A stretch of DNA of 52,007 nt from JAIEPT01 sp038217425. Its GTDB lineage: Bacteria; Planctomycetota; Planctomycetia; Gemmatales; Gemmataceae. Position numbers and translations under genes: made by a program. Positions 35,301 to 42,834 of this stretch are shown piece after piece; within the stretch, counting starts at the first letter, position 1, and each line of letters starts with the position of its first letter. The stretch is taken from positions 1 through 52,007 of the forward strand of contig JBBQPM010000027.1 of assembly GCA_038217425.1 (NCBI GenBank), in the 5' to 3' direction. The notes below the pieces were generated by a model. It was not told the origin of the DNA. It saw only the letters and a program-made list of their open reading frames with translations, and searched no databases.

Positions 35301-35482
35301 TCACTTTGGCCCGTCATGTCGTCAATTCCGAATGTCCTGACGAATGTAGTAAAACCGAATGCCGGCGAGATTGATCGTCTCGTCGGCATTTATCATTTTA
35401 AGGCGAGGCTTGATCGAGGAAAAACAAACGTGTTAACACCCCTTTGCTCGCGTCACGGCGTAACGGCTAATCCGTCAAGATT

Positions 35483-35564
35483 ATTTAACCTGACCCCTTT
35501 TCTTTTCTTTATTTAACCTGACCCCTTTTCTTTTCCCTTTTCTTTTCTGACCCCTTTTCTTTTC
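35483..35564. repeat. AACCTGACCCCTTTTC direct repeats
   Basis: ATTTAACCTGACCCCTTTTC occurs at 35483 and again at 35511, and a partial copy (CTGACCCCTTTTCTTTTC) is at 35547. They form a pyrimidine-rich tract at the 3' side of the NUDIX gene. This is the same family as 1447-1480 and 38299-38347. The remaining bases of the 35301-35578 spacer show nothing else. Confidence 0.8.
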
Positions 35565-35578
35565 TTTTCTTTTCTCTC

Positions 35579-36238
35579 TCACAGGAGTCGTCGCAATTTC
35601 GCATGGTAGATCGCGGCGACGGTGAAACCATCGGTGATGGCTCCTGTTCGGATCATTTCGTCGATCTCCCGAGTCGTGAAGAGCTTCCGATCGCGAATAC
35701 CTTCGGACGGCTTGAACTCGCCAAGATGACGCAATTCTGCGAAGACCAGATTATCGCATGTGCCCGTCAAGCCGGAATTGGGATGGATCTGACCGAGAAG
35801 CTGCGTATGAGGCGATTCGCGATCGATCTCGCCTGTAATCTCTTCGCGGGCTTCACGCGTCGCGTTATCAATCCACTCGCACTTGGGATCGCCATATCCG
35901 CGTGGGATCTCCCACCTCCAGCCTCGCAAAGCATGGCGAAAATGCTCGACGAGAACGAATTTGCCGTGGAATCGACAAAGTACCGCAACTCCAGGCGTCA
36001 TTTCCTTGGCCGCCAGAACGCGAAGGTAGGTGCCCGTCGTGGCGTCAGGTCGGAGGACCGGATCCTTGAGCAGGCGAATGTAACCGTCTTCGTACATCAC
36101 CCCAGTGCAATCCTGCAAGCCGGCTCGGCGAACATCCTCATCGTCCAAGATGATTGGATAGGGACTGTTCTCTTCATTGCAGAATAATTCCGGACTTCGC
36201 GCTTTCAAAGCGACATACTGTTCATAGGCGGGCGTCAT
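35579..36238 (-). CDS. NUDIX hydrolase
   Basis: NUDIX enzymes cleave nucleoside diphosphates linked to another group. The 219-residue protein has an N-terminal extension like that of ADP-ribose pyrophosphatases. The core follows with VAVLCRFHGKFVLVEHFRHA, RWEIPRGYGDPKCEW, and REAREE (128-133), the metal-binding part of the NUDIX box. The spacing between the upstream Glu and REAREE is one residue shorter than the canonical box. The substrate is not readable. The start ATG 36238 is 20 nt after the stop of the 539-residue gene, so the two form an operon, with the NUDIX gene second. Confidence 0.85.
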   Translation of the reverse strand: MTPAYEQYVALKARSPELFCNEENSPYPIILDDEDVRRAGLQDCTGVMYEDGYIRLLKDPVLRPDATTGTYLRVLAAKEMTPGVAVLCRFHGKFVLVEHFRHALRGWRWEIPRGYGDPKCEWIDNATREAREEITGEIDRESPHTQLLGQIHPNSGLTGTCDNLVFAELRHLGEFKPSEGIRDRKLFTTREIDEMIRTGAITDGFTVAAIYHAKLRRLL

Positions 36239-36258
36239 GGCATTTCACTCCAAAGGGT

Positions 36259-37878
36259 TCAGTCGTCGACCTCGTCGATGAAGTTGACGTTAGCTTCCTG
36301 CTCGGCGGCAGTCGGCTGCGGGCGCTCGCGAGCACCGATCAACCCTAAATCGCGGAGTATTTTGTCGATCTCCACACGGGCGTTGGGAAGCCTGCGTTGG
36401 ATCAAGTCCGCCTGGAGTTCGAGAATGTCGTTGCGCGTAGGGTCTTTGAAGAAGAGGCGCACAACAAGCGTCGCGATGCCGTTGGCGGGGAGGACGGCCA
36501 GGATCCGCTCGCGGGCATCCTGGTAGATCTCGACATGAACCTTGGCCCCCGTTTGAGCGATAAAGGCCAATGCGATGCCCGCGATGTCGATCATGAAACC
36601 GCAGGACATGCGCACTTTCGCTGCGACGTAATCGACATGTCGGCGGCGCGCGATGTCGGCCAAGGCCCCGGCAACCTTGCCATATTGTTCAAATACTTGA
36701 TGGATGTTTTGACCAAGATTGGTCACTGAAGTCGCAAGATCGATTTCTGGACCGACCGATTGGATCAACTTCGAGAAACTCGAAATGTAATCGTTCCAAG
36801 GTTTCTCCTGACGGACTCCATAAACGTCGGCGAGGAGGATATGATCGAGCAACGGCATGTCGAGATTCCGCTGAACCGAATCGGCCAGCGTGCGGCGGAC
36901 AATCTCGATCATCTGCTCTGCGGAAGTTTCGCTTTTCGCTGTCTGATTTTGCAGAGTCGATTCCTGAAGTGCGACACGCGGAGGAGAGCCGGGAGGCGTA
37001 ATAGCGAAACGACCGATTGCGTCGGCCAAGTTGACGTTATATCGCAGATCGAACAGACGCTTGACCTCCGAGACCCACGGCCTGTTCCAGTCGAGACGCC
37101 CATGCGAAGTGTTGGAATTCGGCTGGACAAGAAAGTGCGTATACAGTTCGTTGCGTGTACGAAACTTTGGGTTGCCGGCGTCGTCGTGTCCTGCTCCATG
37201 GAACCAGCCCGCGATCTGATGCAAATGCGTCGCGAAGTCCTTTTTCTTGGTTTCGTCGATCCCCAAATGACTGGCATAAACGTCGAACTGCCCGTACTGG
37301 GCTCGTACGCCGAACTCGTGAAAAACTTTTGCCAGGTGACGGGTAATGAGATCCGTATTGCGTCGATCATCCCCGTCGCTTGGCCATGCCAGGCGCAGAC
37401 AACTCGGCTTCGCATCCCGGCACATGTCCTGCCACTTGTCGAAGGCGTCGGGCAAGAACCCGAAAATCGGCTCGGTGGCCTTGAGTTCCACATCGCGGCG
37501 GATGAAGGGGCTCTGCTCGTTGAACAAGAACGGAATAACCGCACGTTCCGAAAGCAGCCTTCGGAACATTTCCTGCTCGCTGTCCTTCTCCTTATAGAAG
37601 GCGAATATCGAATGGTTGTTGAAGAGAAAAGCGCGATTCGCGACAAGATGCTTGGCGTTGAGCAGGCTGCGCAGAAATTCTCGTCGCACAAAGCCGTTGC
37701 GCTCCTCAAAGACTCCGTCTTCGATAAGGCTTTTCGGCTTCTTATCCAGGATCTCTTTGGGAAGCCATTGATTATCCAGCGCCTGGGTGACCATCGTGAC
37801 CTCGGTACGTTCCAGGCTAGTCGGATCGCCTTGAAAGAAGGTGCCTCCGTCAATGTTGCATTCCGTCCACTTCATCAT
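36259..37878 (-). CDS. Protein of unknown function (539 aa), NUDIX partner
   Basis: I do not recognise this protein. The first half looks globular and soluble, with blocks such as NRAFLFNNHSIFAFYKEKDS, FRRLLSERAVIPFLFNEQSP, LRLAWPSDGDDRRNTDLITR and FDVYASHLGIDETKKK. A middle helical part follows (MPLLDHILLADVYGV). A hydrophobic-rich C-terminal alpha/beta segment (GFMIDIAGIALAFIAQTGAK, VEIYQDARERILAVL, ATLVVRLFFKD) ends in an acidic tail. There is no signal peptide. ATG codons at 37878 and 37875 share one GAGG. Composition is lower in G+C than the core genes. It is co-transcribed with the NUDIX hydrolase, and the pair is bracketed by GGTCAGGTT repeats. Confidence 0.8.
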   Translation of the reverse strand: MMKWTECNIDGGTFFQGDPTSLERTEVTMVTQALDNQWLPKEILDKKPKSLIEDGVFEERNGFVRREFLRSLLNAKHLVANRAFLFNNHSIFAFYKEKDSEQEMFRRLLSERAVIPFLFNEQSPFIRRDVELKATEPIFGFLPDAFDKWQDMCRDAKPSCLRLAWPSDGDDRRNTDLITRHLAKVFHEFGVRAQYGQFDVYASHLGIDETKKKDFATHLHQIAGWFHGAGHDDAGNPKFRTRNELYTHFLVQPNSNTSHGRLDWNRPWVSEVKRLFDLRYNVNLADAIGRFAITPPGSPPRVALQESTLQNQTAKSETSAEQMIEIVRRTLADSVQRNLDMPLLDHILLADVYGVRQEKPWNDYISSFSKLIQSVGPEIDLATSVTNLGQNIHQVFEQYGKVAGALADIARRRHVDYVAAKVRMSCGFMIDIAGIALAFIAQTGAKVHVEIYQDARERILAVLPANGIATLVVRLFFKDPTRNDILELQADLIQRRLPNARVEIDKILRDLGLIGARERPQPTAAEQEANVNFIDEVDD

Positions 37879-38009
37879 GTGTTCCTCACGCGTCTAGACT
37901 GAGTTTCGTCATCTTACCTTGTCACTGTGTCATTAAGCCACTTCCGACTGATGCGGTACGGCAACTACTTGCATCGAAATGAGTTATTCGCCTAAAATAG
38001 TTACCGTGA

Positions 38010-38030
38010 CCCTCACGCGGAGCGTGAGGG
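38010..38030. repeat. CCCTCACGC hairpin
   Basis: CCCTCACGC and GCGTGAGGG form a perfect 9-bp stem around GGA, about 130 nt upstream of the 539-residue gene. It resembles the short G/C hairpins scattered through planctomycete spacers. The only other content of 37879-38460 is degenerate coding remnants and one GGTCAGGTT copy. Confidence 0.6.
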
Positions 38031-38101
38031 AGCCATCCGCCGCCGATCGCCCAATTAAGGGACAAAACTTCGCGCTGCAAGATTCAAACAGATGCCACAC
38101 C

Positions 38102-38300
38102 CTACTTCTTCTTTTTACCCGTCAACTCTTCCAACGTCTTGGTCACGTTGGCCTTGAACAACCCCCTTTTTTGTTCCCCACCTGATAACAATACGCTTCC
38201 GCTGATCCTGCTATCCGCTCTTAGCCGCTTCCAAGGCTTCAATCTTGGCCTTGGGTGCGGCCAAATTTTTCTTGTGCGCTTTCTTCGCAAAAAAGAAAAG
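38102..38300 (-). pseudogene. Lys/Ala-rich C-terminal remnants
   Basis: Two short minus-strand pieces in different frames look like ends of real proteins: KKAHKKNLAAPKAKIEALEA ending near 38219 (histone-H1-like composition), and KRGLFKANVTKTLEELTGKK ending at 38102. Neither has a start or a full domain. They suggest decayed genes at the border of the NUDIX cassette. Confidence 0.25.
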
Positions 38301-38347
38301 GTGTCAGGTTAGTTATTCTTGGGCTGAAGATATTTAACCTGACCTCT
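38299..38347. repeat. GGTCAGGTT-family palindrome, diverged copy
   Basis: GTCAGGTTA (38303-38311) and TAACCTGAC (38335-38343) are inverted arms around a 23-nt loop. It is an imperfect member of the family at 1447-1480 and 35483-35564. Together with the latter it brackets the NUDIX/539-residue gene pair. Confidence 0.65.
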
Positions 38348-38460
38348 GGGGCGAAATTTGTCCTCGCAATTCGGCCGGCTCGGACCAAAATGCGACGGAC
38401 CTAGGTAAACGTGTCCGTCCCTTGTGCCGCCCTGACGCCTTTGATTTCCCTCTCGTAGAT

Positions 38461-39276
38461 TCACGATTGATGGCGCTTGTCAACGAAGATGCAGTTGACG
38501 AAGGTTCCGCCGCGCAGCTCGTAGTCCTTCGCGGCCATCAACTCGAAGATGTCGCGGCGGAATCTTTCGATGATCTCGACGCAGATGATGTCGGGACGAT
38601 AGCGCGTGAAGTCGAACACCCTCAGAATGGGCAGGTCCAATCCCTCGACGTCGATGGAGACGATGTTCGGCGCAGCGGACGGAAAATGCTCGCGCAGCAC
38701 TTTGTTGATACTGTAGACCGGAACGTCTACGACTCGCGTGTATCGACTCATGCCGTTCGTCTTCGACGGGATCAGGTCCGCCTCTTCCTTGCTGAAAGTA
38801 CTCAGGCCCGCTCCCCCGCCCTCCACGACGTAGAACGGCATGGTCGTATCCGGCCCGTCGGTGGCGCCGATGCCGCCGCGAATCAGCGTATCGCGTGGAC
38901 GGACCGAGGCGAGTCGGGGCCAGCGGGCCGGGTTCGCGTCGACGAGCACGCCCTGGCTGCCGTTCGCGTAAAAGAGATAGGTGTTGCTGTCCACGATCGG
39001 GTCGTAGGCGCCGATGTCGAGATAGGTCGGCCGCTCGATCCTGAGGAATTCGCACATGTTCGCGATGACGAGATCCTCGCCCTGTTGGGCGTAGGAAATC
39101 TTGCCGCCCACTACCTGATTCTCGTTCTGCCTCTTCTGGTCATACCAGTGCTTCCCAAAAGCGCCGGCGGCGACGCCTCCCGCCGCTCCGAGCGCAAAAC
39201 TGCCGCTGATGCCCGCGAAACTCGTCAGAAATCGGCGACGATCGGGGGTGGGAGACGTTGGTTCGGATGGGGACAT
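38461..39276 (-). CDS. FkbM-family methyltransferase with Tat signal
   Basis: The 271-residue protein opens with a twin-arginine-type signal: DRRRFLTSF followed by a glycine/alanine-rich hydrophobic stretch to about residue 40. The rest is an FkbM-type SAM-dependent methyltransferase: SYAQQGEDLVIANM, YLDIGAYDPIVDSNTYLF, GVLVDANPARW, IVSIDVEGLDLPILRVFDF and ICVEIIERF. FkbM enzymes O-methylate sugars and other small molecules. An exported or membrane-tethered one is unusual, because SAM is cytoplasmic. An alternative is that the signal serves as a membrane anchor with the enzyme inside. A TTG at 39291 would add five residues; the ATG is preferred. Confidence 0.85.
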   Translation of the reverse strand: MSPSEPTSPTPDRRRFLTSFAGISGSFALGAAGGVAAGAFGKHWYDQKRQNENQVVGGKISYAQQGEDLVIANMCEFLRIERPTYLDIGAYDPIVDSNTYLFYANGSQGVLVDANPARWPRLASVRPRDTLIRGGIGATDGPDTTMPFYVVEGGGAGLSTFSKEEADLIPSKTNGMSRYTRVVDVPVYSINKVLREHFPSAAPNIVSIDVEGLDLPILRVFDFTRYRPDIICVEIIERFRRDIFELMAAKDYELRGGTFVNCIFVDKRHQS

Positions 39277-39483
39277 GAGGAGGCTCCGCAAATGCCATGG
39301 GAATTTCTCCGGAGTATAGAACAGGGAACTCCGCAGAACAACATCTTTTATTTATTTGGGTCTGGCAGGCGAAAATTGGAGAAGCCCAGGATCTGCACGA
39401 CGACATGGGGGGAAGGCGAGGGGCCGAAGGAAAAGGGGGGAGCGGCAAGGTTTAACCGACTCGCCCCCTTTAGATTATCTTAG

Positions 39484-40083
39484 TTACTTTTTCTCAGCTT
39501 CCTTCTTCTTGTATTCGCCAATGCGGAACGATTGGAGAACGGTCGTGGTCGTGGCGACTAGCTTGCCGTCCTGATGGGTCGAGCGAACGCGTTTAACGAT
39601 GCCGCCGGGGATGGCCGTGGAGCGCCAGGACTTGGACTTGATTTCCTCGTTATTGATTTTTTTGGTCATCTCGAAGGTGGTGCACTCGGTGTCCTGGTCG
39701 ATCACCTTGATGGTTTCCTTGCCTCTTTTTGCATCGACGTCCTGCAACGAGGCGGCGAGGGCGGCTGCACTCACCTTGGCGGGGTAGATGATTCGCGTGG
39801 GAGCCGTTTCGATCTGGCGAAGCAGGTCTTTTTCGATGACGACGGTTTGAACGGTGACGCGATTGGGAGTGACCGTGAGCAGTTCATAGGCCACGACTTT
39901 TTCGTCGGTAGCGCCGTCGCCGAAGACGGTCGTCTCTTTCTGGACGACCTTCGAACCGATTTTGAATTCCGCCCAACCCTTGTAGTGGGGGTTGTCCGAC
40001 GTCTCCTCCTGGGCATTCGCCCGAAATTGGAGGCCGACCAGGAAGATGGTTGTCGCCAACGCACATCGGATCATCGTTCGCAT
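39484..40083 (-). CDS. Secreted protein of unknown function (199 aa)
   Basis: ATG 40083 with AAGGAG upstream opens a signal peptide (MRTMIRCALATTIFLVGLQF, ending ANA before QEE). The mature part is strand-rich: WAEFKIGSKVVQKETTVFGD, VVAYELLTVTPNRVTVQTVV, IPGGIVKRVRSTHQDGKLVA and TTTTVLQSFRIGEYKKK. It has the feel of a beta-barrel-like lipocalin or LolA-type fold, but I cannot name a family. It is transcribed divergently from the RiPP operon, and the two starts are only 173 nt apart, so they share a regulatory region. Confidence 0.72.
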   Translation of the reverse strand: MRTMIRCALATTIFLVGLQFRANAQEETSDNPHYKGWAEFKIGSKVVQKETTVFGDGATDEKVVAYELLTVTPNRVTVQTVVIEKDLLRQIETAPTRIIYPAKVSAAALAASLQDVDAKRGKETIKVIDQDTECTTFEMTKKINNEEIKSKSWRSTAIPGGIVKRVRSTHQDGKLVATTTTVLQSFRIGEYKKKEAEKK

Positions 40084-40190
40084 GAGTGTGACTCCTTCGA
40101 GAGGTAGGGAAACCCGTAACAGCGTATGGATGACACGGGCCCAGGTCAAGGATGCCGCGGTTTTCGGGGCCCCATAATTCTTTTACTTTG

Positions 40191-40219
40191 TTGACGAACG
40201 GTCGGCGCGTGCTTAGGAT
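40191..40219 (+). promoter_or_regulatory. Sigma-70-type promoter of the RiPP operon
   Basis: TTGACG (40191-40196) and TAGGAT (40214-40219) are separated by exactly 17 bp. This places transcription start near 40226 and leaves a leader of about 30 nt before the precursor ATG at 40257, which carries GGGAG. It lies in the divergent spacer. Confidence 0.6.
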
Positions 40220-40256
40220 GATCTCAACTCTTACCAACCTACGTGAAGGGAGCCCC

Positions 40257-40715
40257 ATGAATCGCCGACAAGCTCTAAAATCTTTCCTGACCGGCGCCCT
40301 GGAGGCGGCTGGCGTCGCCGTGGTGGCCAGTACCACGGTGGCCAAGTCCGTGGTGGGCCCCTCGTCCGAAGGCGATCTCCAGCAGCGAGCGAATCAGCTG
40401 GCGGGCTCAGGCGAATCGTTGGAAAGCGCCACGGGCGGAATCTTTCTCAACTTCAATCCCAATCCCTTCGGCAACGGCGGCTTTAGCAACGGCGGCTTCC
40501 GCAACGGCTTCAACAACGGCGGCTTTAGCAACGGGTTTAATAACTTCAGCAACGCCCCCTTTCGCAACGGCGGCGTCTTCAACAACTTCAGCAACAGCCC
40601 CTTCCGCAACGGCGGCGTCTTCAACAACAGCCCCTTCCGCAATGGTTTCAACAACGGCGGCTTCGGGAACGGCGGCTTTAACAACGGCGGCTTCCGCAAC
40701 GGCTTCCGTAACTGA
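40257..40715 (+). CDS. Triceptide-type RiPP precursor with 19 Phe-x-Asn triads
   Basis: This 152-residue protein has two parts. Residues 1-62 are a leader: a twin-arginine-like start (NRRQALKSFL), a hydrophobic stretch (GVAVVASTTVA) and a linker rich in Gln, Ser and Glu. Residues 63-152 are made of Phe-x-Asn triads (x = Ser, Arg, Asn, Gly or Leu) spaced by Gly-Gly, Gly, Ala-Pro, Ser-Pro or Gly-Gly-Val. I count 19, and the last triad (FRN) is the C-terminus. Aromatic-x-Asn triads are the substrate motif of cyclophane-forming radical SAM enzymes, and such an enzyme gene begins 122 nt downstream. By family knowledge Phe rings would be joined to Asn beta-carbons. Alternative: a glycine/asparagine-rich structural protein, but the adjacent enzyme argues against that. 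Confidence 0.85.
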   Translation: MNRRQALKSFLTGALEAAGVAVVASTTVAKSVVGPSSEGDLQQRANQLAGSGESLESATGGIFLNFNPNPFGNGGFSNGGFRNGFNNGGFSNGFNNFSNAPFRNGGVFNNFSNSPFRNGGVFNNSPFRNGFNNGGFGNGGFNNGGFRNGFRN

Positions 40716-40837
40716 CGCCCGACGCCCACGACTGAACCCCGTGTCGCGACTTGCCCCGCGCTTCCGTTTCCGGGTTGCTTGACCTGCAAGGGGGAGATGC
40801 CCCTGTAACGTGCAGCTCTACCAGGGGATCGCCTGCC

Positions 40838-41992
40838 ATGAACGCTGACGCAACTGCCCTTGAATTGCTGGTCCTGCAACCCACGCCTTTTTGCAACATC
40901 AATTGCTCCTACTGCTATTTGCCCGATCGACAATCGACCAAGCGCATGTCCCGCAGCACCCTCGCCCAGGCCCTGGAGTGGGTGTTCGAGAGCGGCCTCG
41001 TGCGCGATCCCTTCACGCTCCTGTGGCATGCCGGCGAGCCGCTCGTGGTCCCCGTGGCCTTCTATGAGGAAGCCACCGCCTTGCTCGACAGCTATAACCT
41101 CGCGGGCGTGCCGATCACGCAGTCGATTCAGACCAATGCTACCCTGCTGGATGAGGCGTGGTGCGATTTCCTTCAGAGCCGCCAGGTCCACCTCGGCGTC
41201 AGCGTCGACGGCCCGGCCTTTCTGCATGATCGCTGCCGCAAGACGCGGCAGGGCCAGGGCACTCTCGACCGGGTGGTGCGCGGCATCCGCCTGCTCCACG
41301 AGAGGCAGGTCCCGTTCGACGTCATTACCGTGCTGACGGCCAGCTCCCTGGACTGTCCCGACGAGCTGTTTGACTTCTACCAGGCCAACGGCATTTCCCG
41401 GGTCGCCTTCAATGTCGAGGAAATCGAAGGGCCCAACCGCACCTCGACGCTTCTTGGCGCCGGCATGGCGGGTCGCTTCCACCGCTTTCTGGAACGATTC
41501 CTCGACCTGGCCTGTTCGGCAAACCCGCCCCTGGCCGTCCGCGAGTTCGAAAGCTCCACGAGCGCCATTCAATTCATGCGCCTGGGACCAGGGGCGCGCG
41601 TTCAGGAGAACAATCCCTGGGCCATCGTCAACATCGATTGCGAGGGCAATTTCAGCACGTACTCGCCCGAGTTGCTGGGGCTGGAAAGCCCGCGCCACGG
41701 CAGCTTCGCCCTGGGCAACGTGGCCCGCGACTCGCTGGCGGCGGTGATCGCTTCGCCCCGATTTCAAACGTTGGAAGCGGAGATCAGCCGCGGGGTCGAA
41801 ATGTGCCAGGAAACTTGCCAATACTTCCGCTTTTGCGGCGGCGGCGCTCCGGGCAACAAATACTTCGAGAACGGCACCTTCGCCTCGACCGAGACCCTCT
41901 CCTGCCGGCTGCACAAGAAGGTCTGCATCGACGTTTCCCTCAACTGGCTGGAACAGCACACCACGGCGGCCGCGGCGGCCGCCCCCGCATGA
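40838..41992 (+). CDS. Radical SAM/SPASM peptide maturase (GrrM-like, cyclophane-forming)
   Basis: The 384-residue enzyme has the radical SAM cluster Cys19-x3-Cys23-x2-Cys26 in QPTPFCNINCSYCYLPDR. The SAM-binding regions LWHAGEPLV and IQTNATLLDEAWCDF are typical, as is the loop VSVDGPAFLHD. A SPASM region at the C-terminus shows Cys268, Cys323-x3-Cys327-x5-Cys333, Cys356 and Cys363, which should hold auxiliary iron-sulfur clusters. The N-terminal LQPTPFCNxxCxYCYLP matches the GRRM-system maturases that make three-residue cyclophanes on aromatic-x-Asn motifs. The start is ATG 40838 (AGGGGA upstream). The stop lies 8 nt before the next gene. The predicted substrate is the upstream precursor. 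Confidence 0.9.
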   Translation: MNADATALELLVLQPTPFCNINCSYCYLPDRQSTKRMSRSTLAQALEWVFESGLVRDPFTLLWHAGEPLVVPVAFYEEATALLDSYNLAGVPITQSIQTNATLLDEAWCDFLQSRQVHLGVSVDGPAFLHDRCRKTRQGQGTLDRVVRGIRLLHERQVPFDVITVLTASSLDCPDELFDFYQANGISRVAFNVEEIEGPNRTSTLLGAGMAGRFHRFLERFLDLACSANPPLAVREFESSTSAIQFMRLGPGARVQENNPWAIVNIDCEGNFSTYSPELLGLESPRHGSFALGNVARDSLAAVIASPRFQTLEAEISRGVEMCQETCQYFRFCGGGAPGNKYFENGTFASTETLSCRLHKKVCIDVSLNWLEQHTTAAAAAAPA

Positions 41993-42000
41993 GGCAACGC

Positions 42001-42834
42001 ATGGACCTCCAACCCGGCTTTCGGTTGGTCGTCGCACCCCGCTTCCACCTGGCCGTCGATTGGGCGGAGCGCTTGCTCCTGGGCGCTGTCCAGCAAGAAG
42101 ACGGGCGCTTCTTTCCGCGCCACTCCTGGCGCACGCCGTCCCCCGAGGAACTGCGCCTACTCCTGGGCGACCCAACCCTCCCGATCGAGGACGACGCCTG
42201 CGACAAGTGCCTGGCCCTACTGACGCTGCCGCAACACCTGCAAGCGGCCTTCTGGGGGATGCTGGAAAACGAAGCCCAGGCGCCGCCGACTCCGCGCCTG
42301 CAAGGATGGGACGGCTTCGTCCATGAGGTCGCTCGCTTCCTTGACTTCAAGGGATCACCCGTTCCAGAAGACGCGGTCTTTGACCTGGTCGTGAGCAAGC
42401 CGGGCCAACGCTCCATCCAGTGGGACGCCGAGGCCGCCCACGCCATTGGCCTGACATTCAACCTGGCCTCGTGGATTTCCTGGCCCCTGCAGGACGAGAC
42501 GCGCCTGCCCAGGCTATGGGGCGGGTTCAATCTGGGCGATGAACCCGTGCATGTTCTGTTGGTCAACCTGCCGGCCTCGCACCTCGCCGCTGAACTGGCA
42601 CGCGACGTCGCCGAGGCGCCGCCCCCAACCACGCTCGATGAGCTGGCGCGACGATTTCTGACGCACTGTCCGGACTACCCTCTTGTGCGGCTGCGCCTGG
42701 ATCCAGGCGAAGGCTACCGAATCCCCGTTGGCGGCGTGCTGATCGACGCTTGCACGCTGGACACGGAGGGCCCGGGCTTGATGCTCATGGTACGTTGCGA
42801 GGAAGCAAAAGGGGCAGGTTCGGAGGAAACCTAG
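42001..42834 (+). CDS. RiPP-operon partner of unknown function (277 aa)
   Basis: I recognise no family. The protein is soluble with no signal peptide: an N-terminal strand pair (GFRLVVAPRFHLAVDWAERL), a CxxC pair (DDACDKCLALLTLP), a helical middle (LQAAFWGMLENEAQ), then LVVSKPGQRSIQWDAEAAHA, PVHVLLVNLPASHLAAELAR and a beta-rich end (YRIPVGGVLIDACTLDTEGP, LMLMVRCEEAK). It follows the maturase within 8 nt and GAGG precedes ATG 42001. An ATG at 41989 overlapping the maturase stop is an alternative. Its place suggests a role in substrate presentation, second modification, or immunity. It is not the extracellular binding protein (GrrP) that accompanies cyanobacterial GRRM loci. Confidence 0.75.
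   Translation: MDLQPGFRLVVAPRFHLAVDWAERLLLGAVQQEDGRFFPRHSWRTPSPEELRLLLGDPTLPIEDDACDKCLALLTLPQHLQAAFWGMLENEAQAPPTPRLQGWDGFVHEVARFLDFKGSPVPEDAVFDLVVSKPGQRSIQWDAEAAHAIGLTFNLASWISWPLQDETRLPRLWGGFNLGDEPVHVLLVNLPASHLAAELARDVAEAPPPTTLDELARRFLTHCPDYPLVRLRLDPGEGYRIPVGGVLIDACTLDTEGPGLMLMVRCEEAKGAGSEET

Noticed and set aside
38010..38030. Intrinsic terminator
   Set aside because: The hairpin has no T-run on either strand and lies upstream, not downstream, of the nearest gene.
40470..40710. Tandem repetitive DNA as a CRISPR array or minisatellite
   Set aside because: The repeats are short, irregular and in frame, with Phe-x-Asn kept while codons vary, so they reflect protein selection. There are no spacers or cas genes.
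40257..40715. Glycine/asparagine-rich structural protein with no modification
   Set aside because: The adjacent GrrM-like radical SAM gene and the exact aromatic-x-Asn spacing make a RiPP precursor a better explanation.
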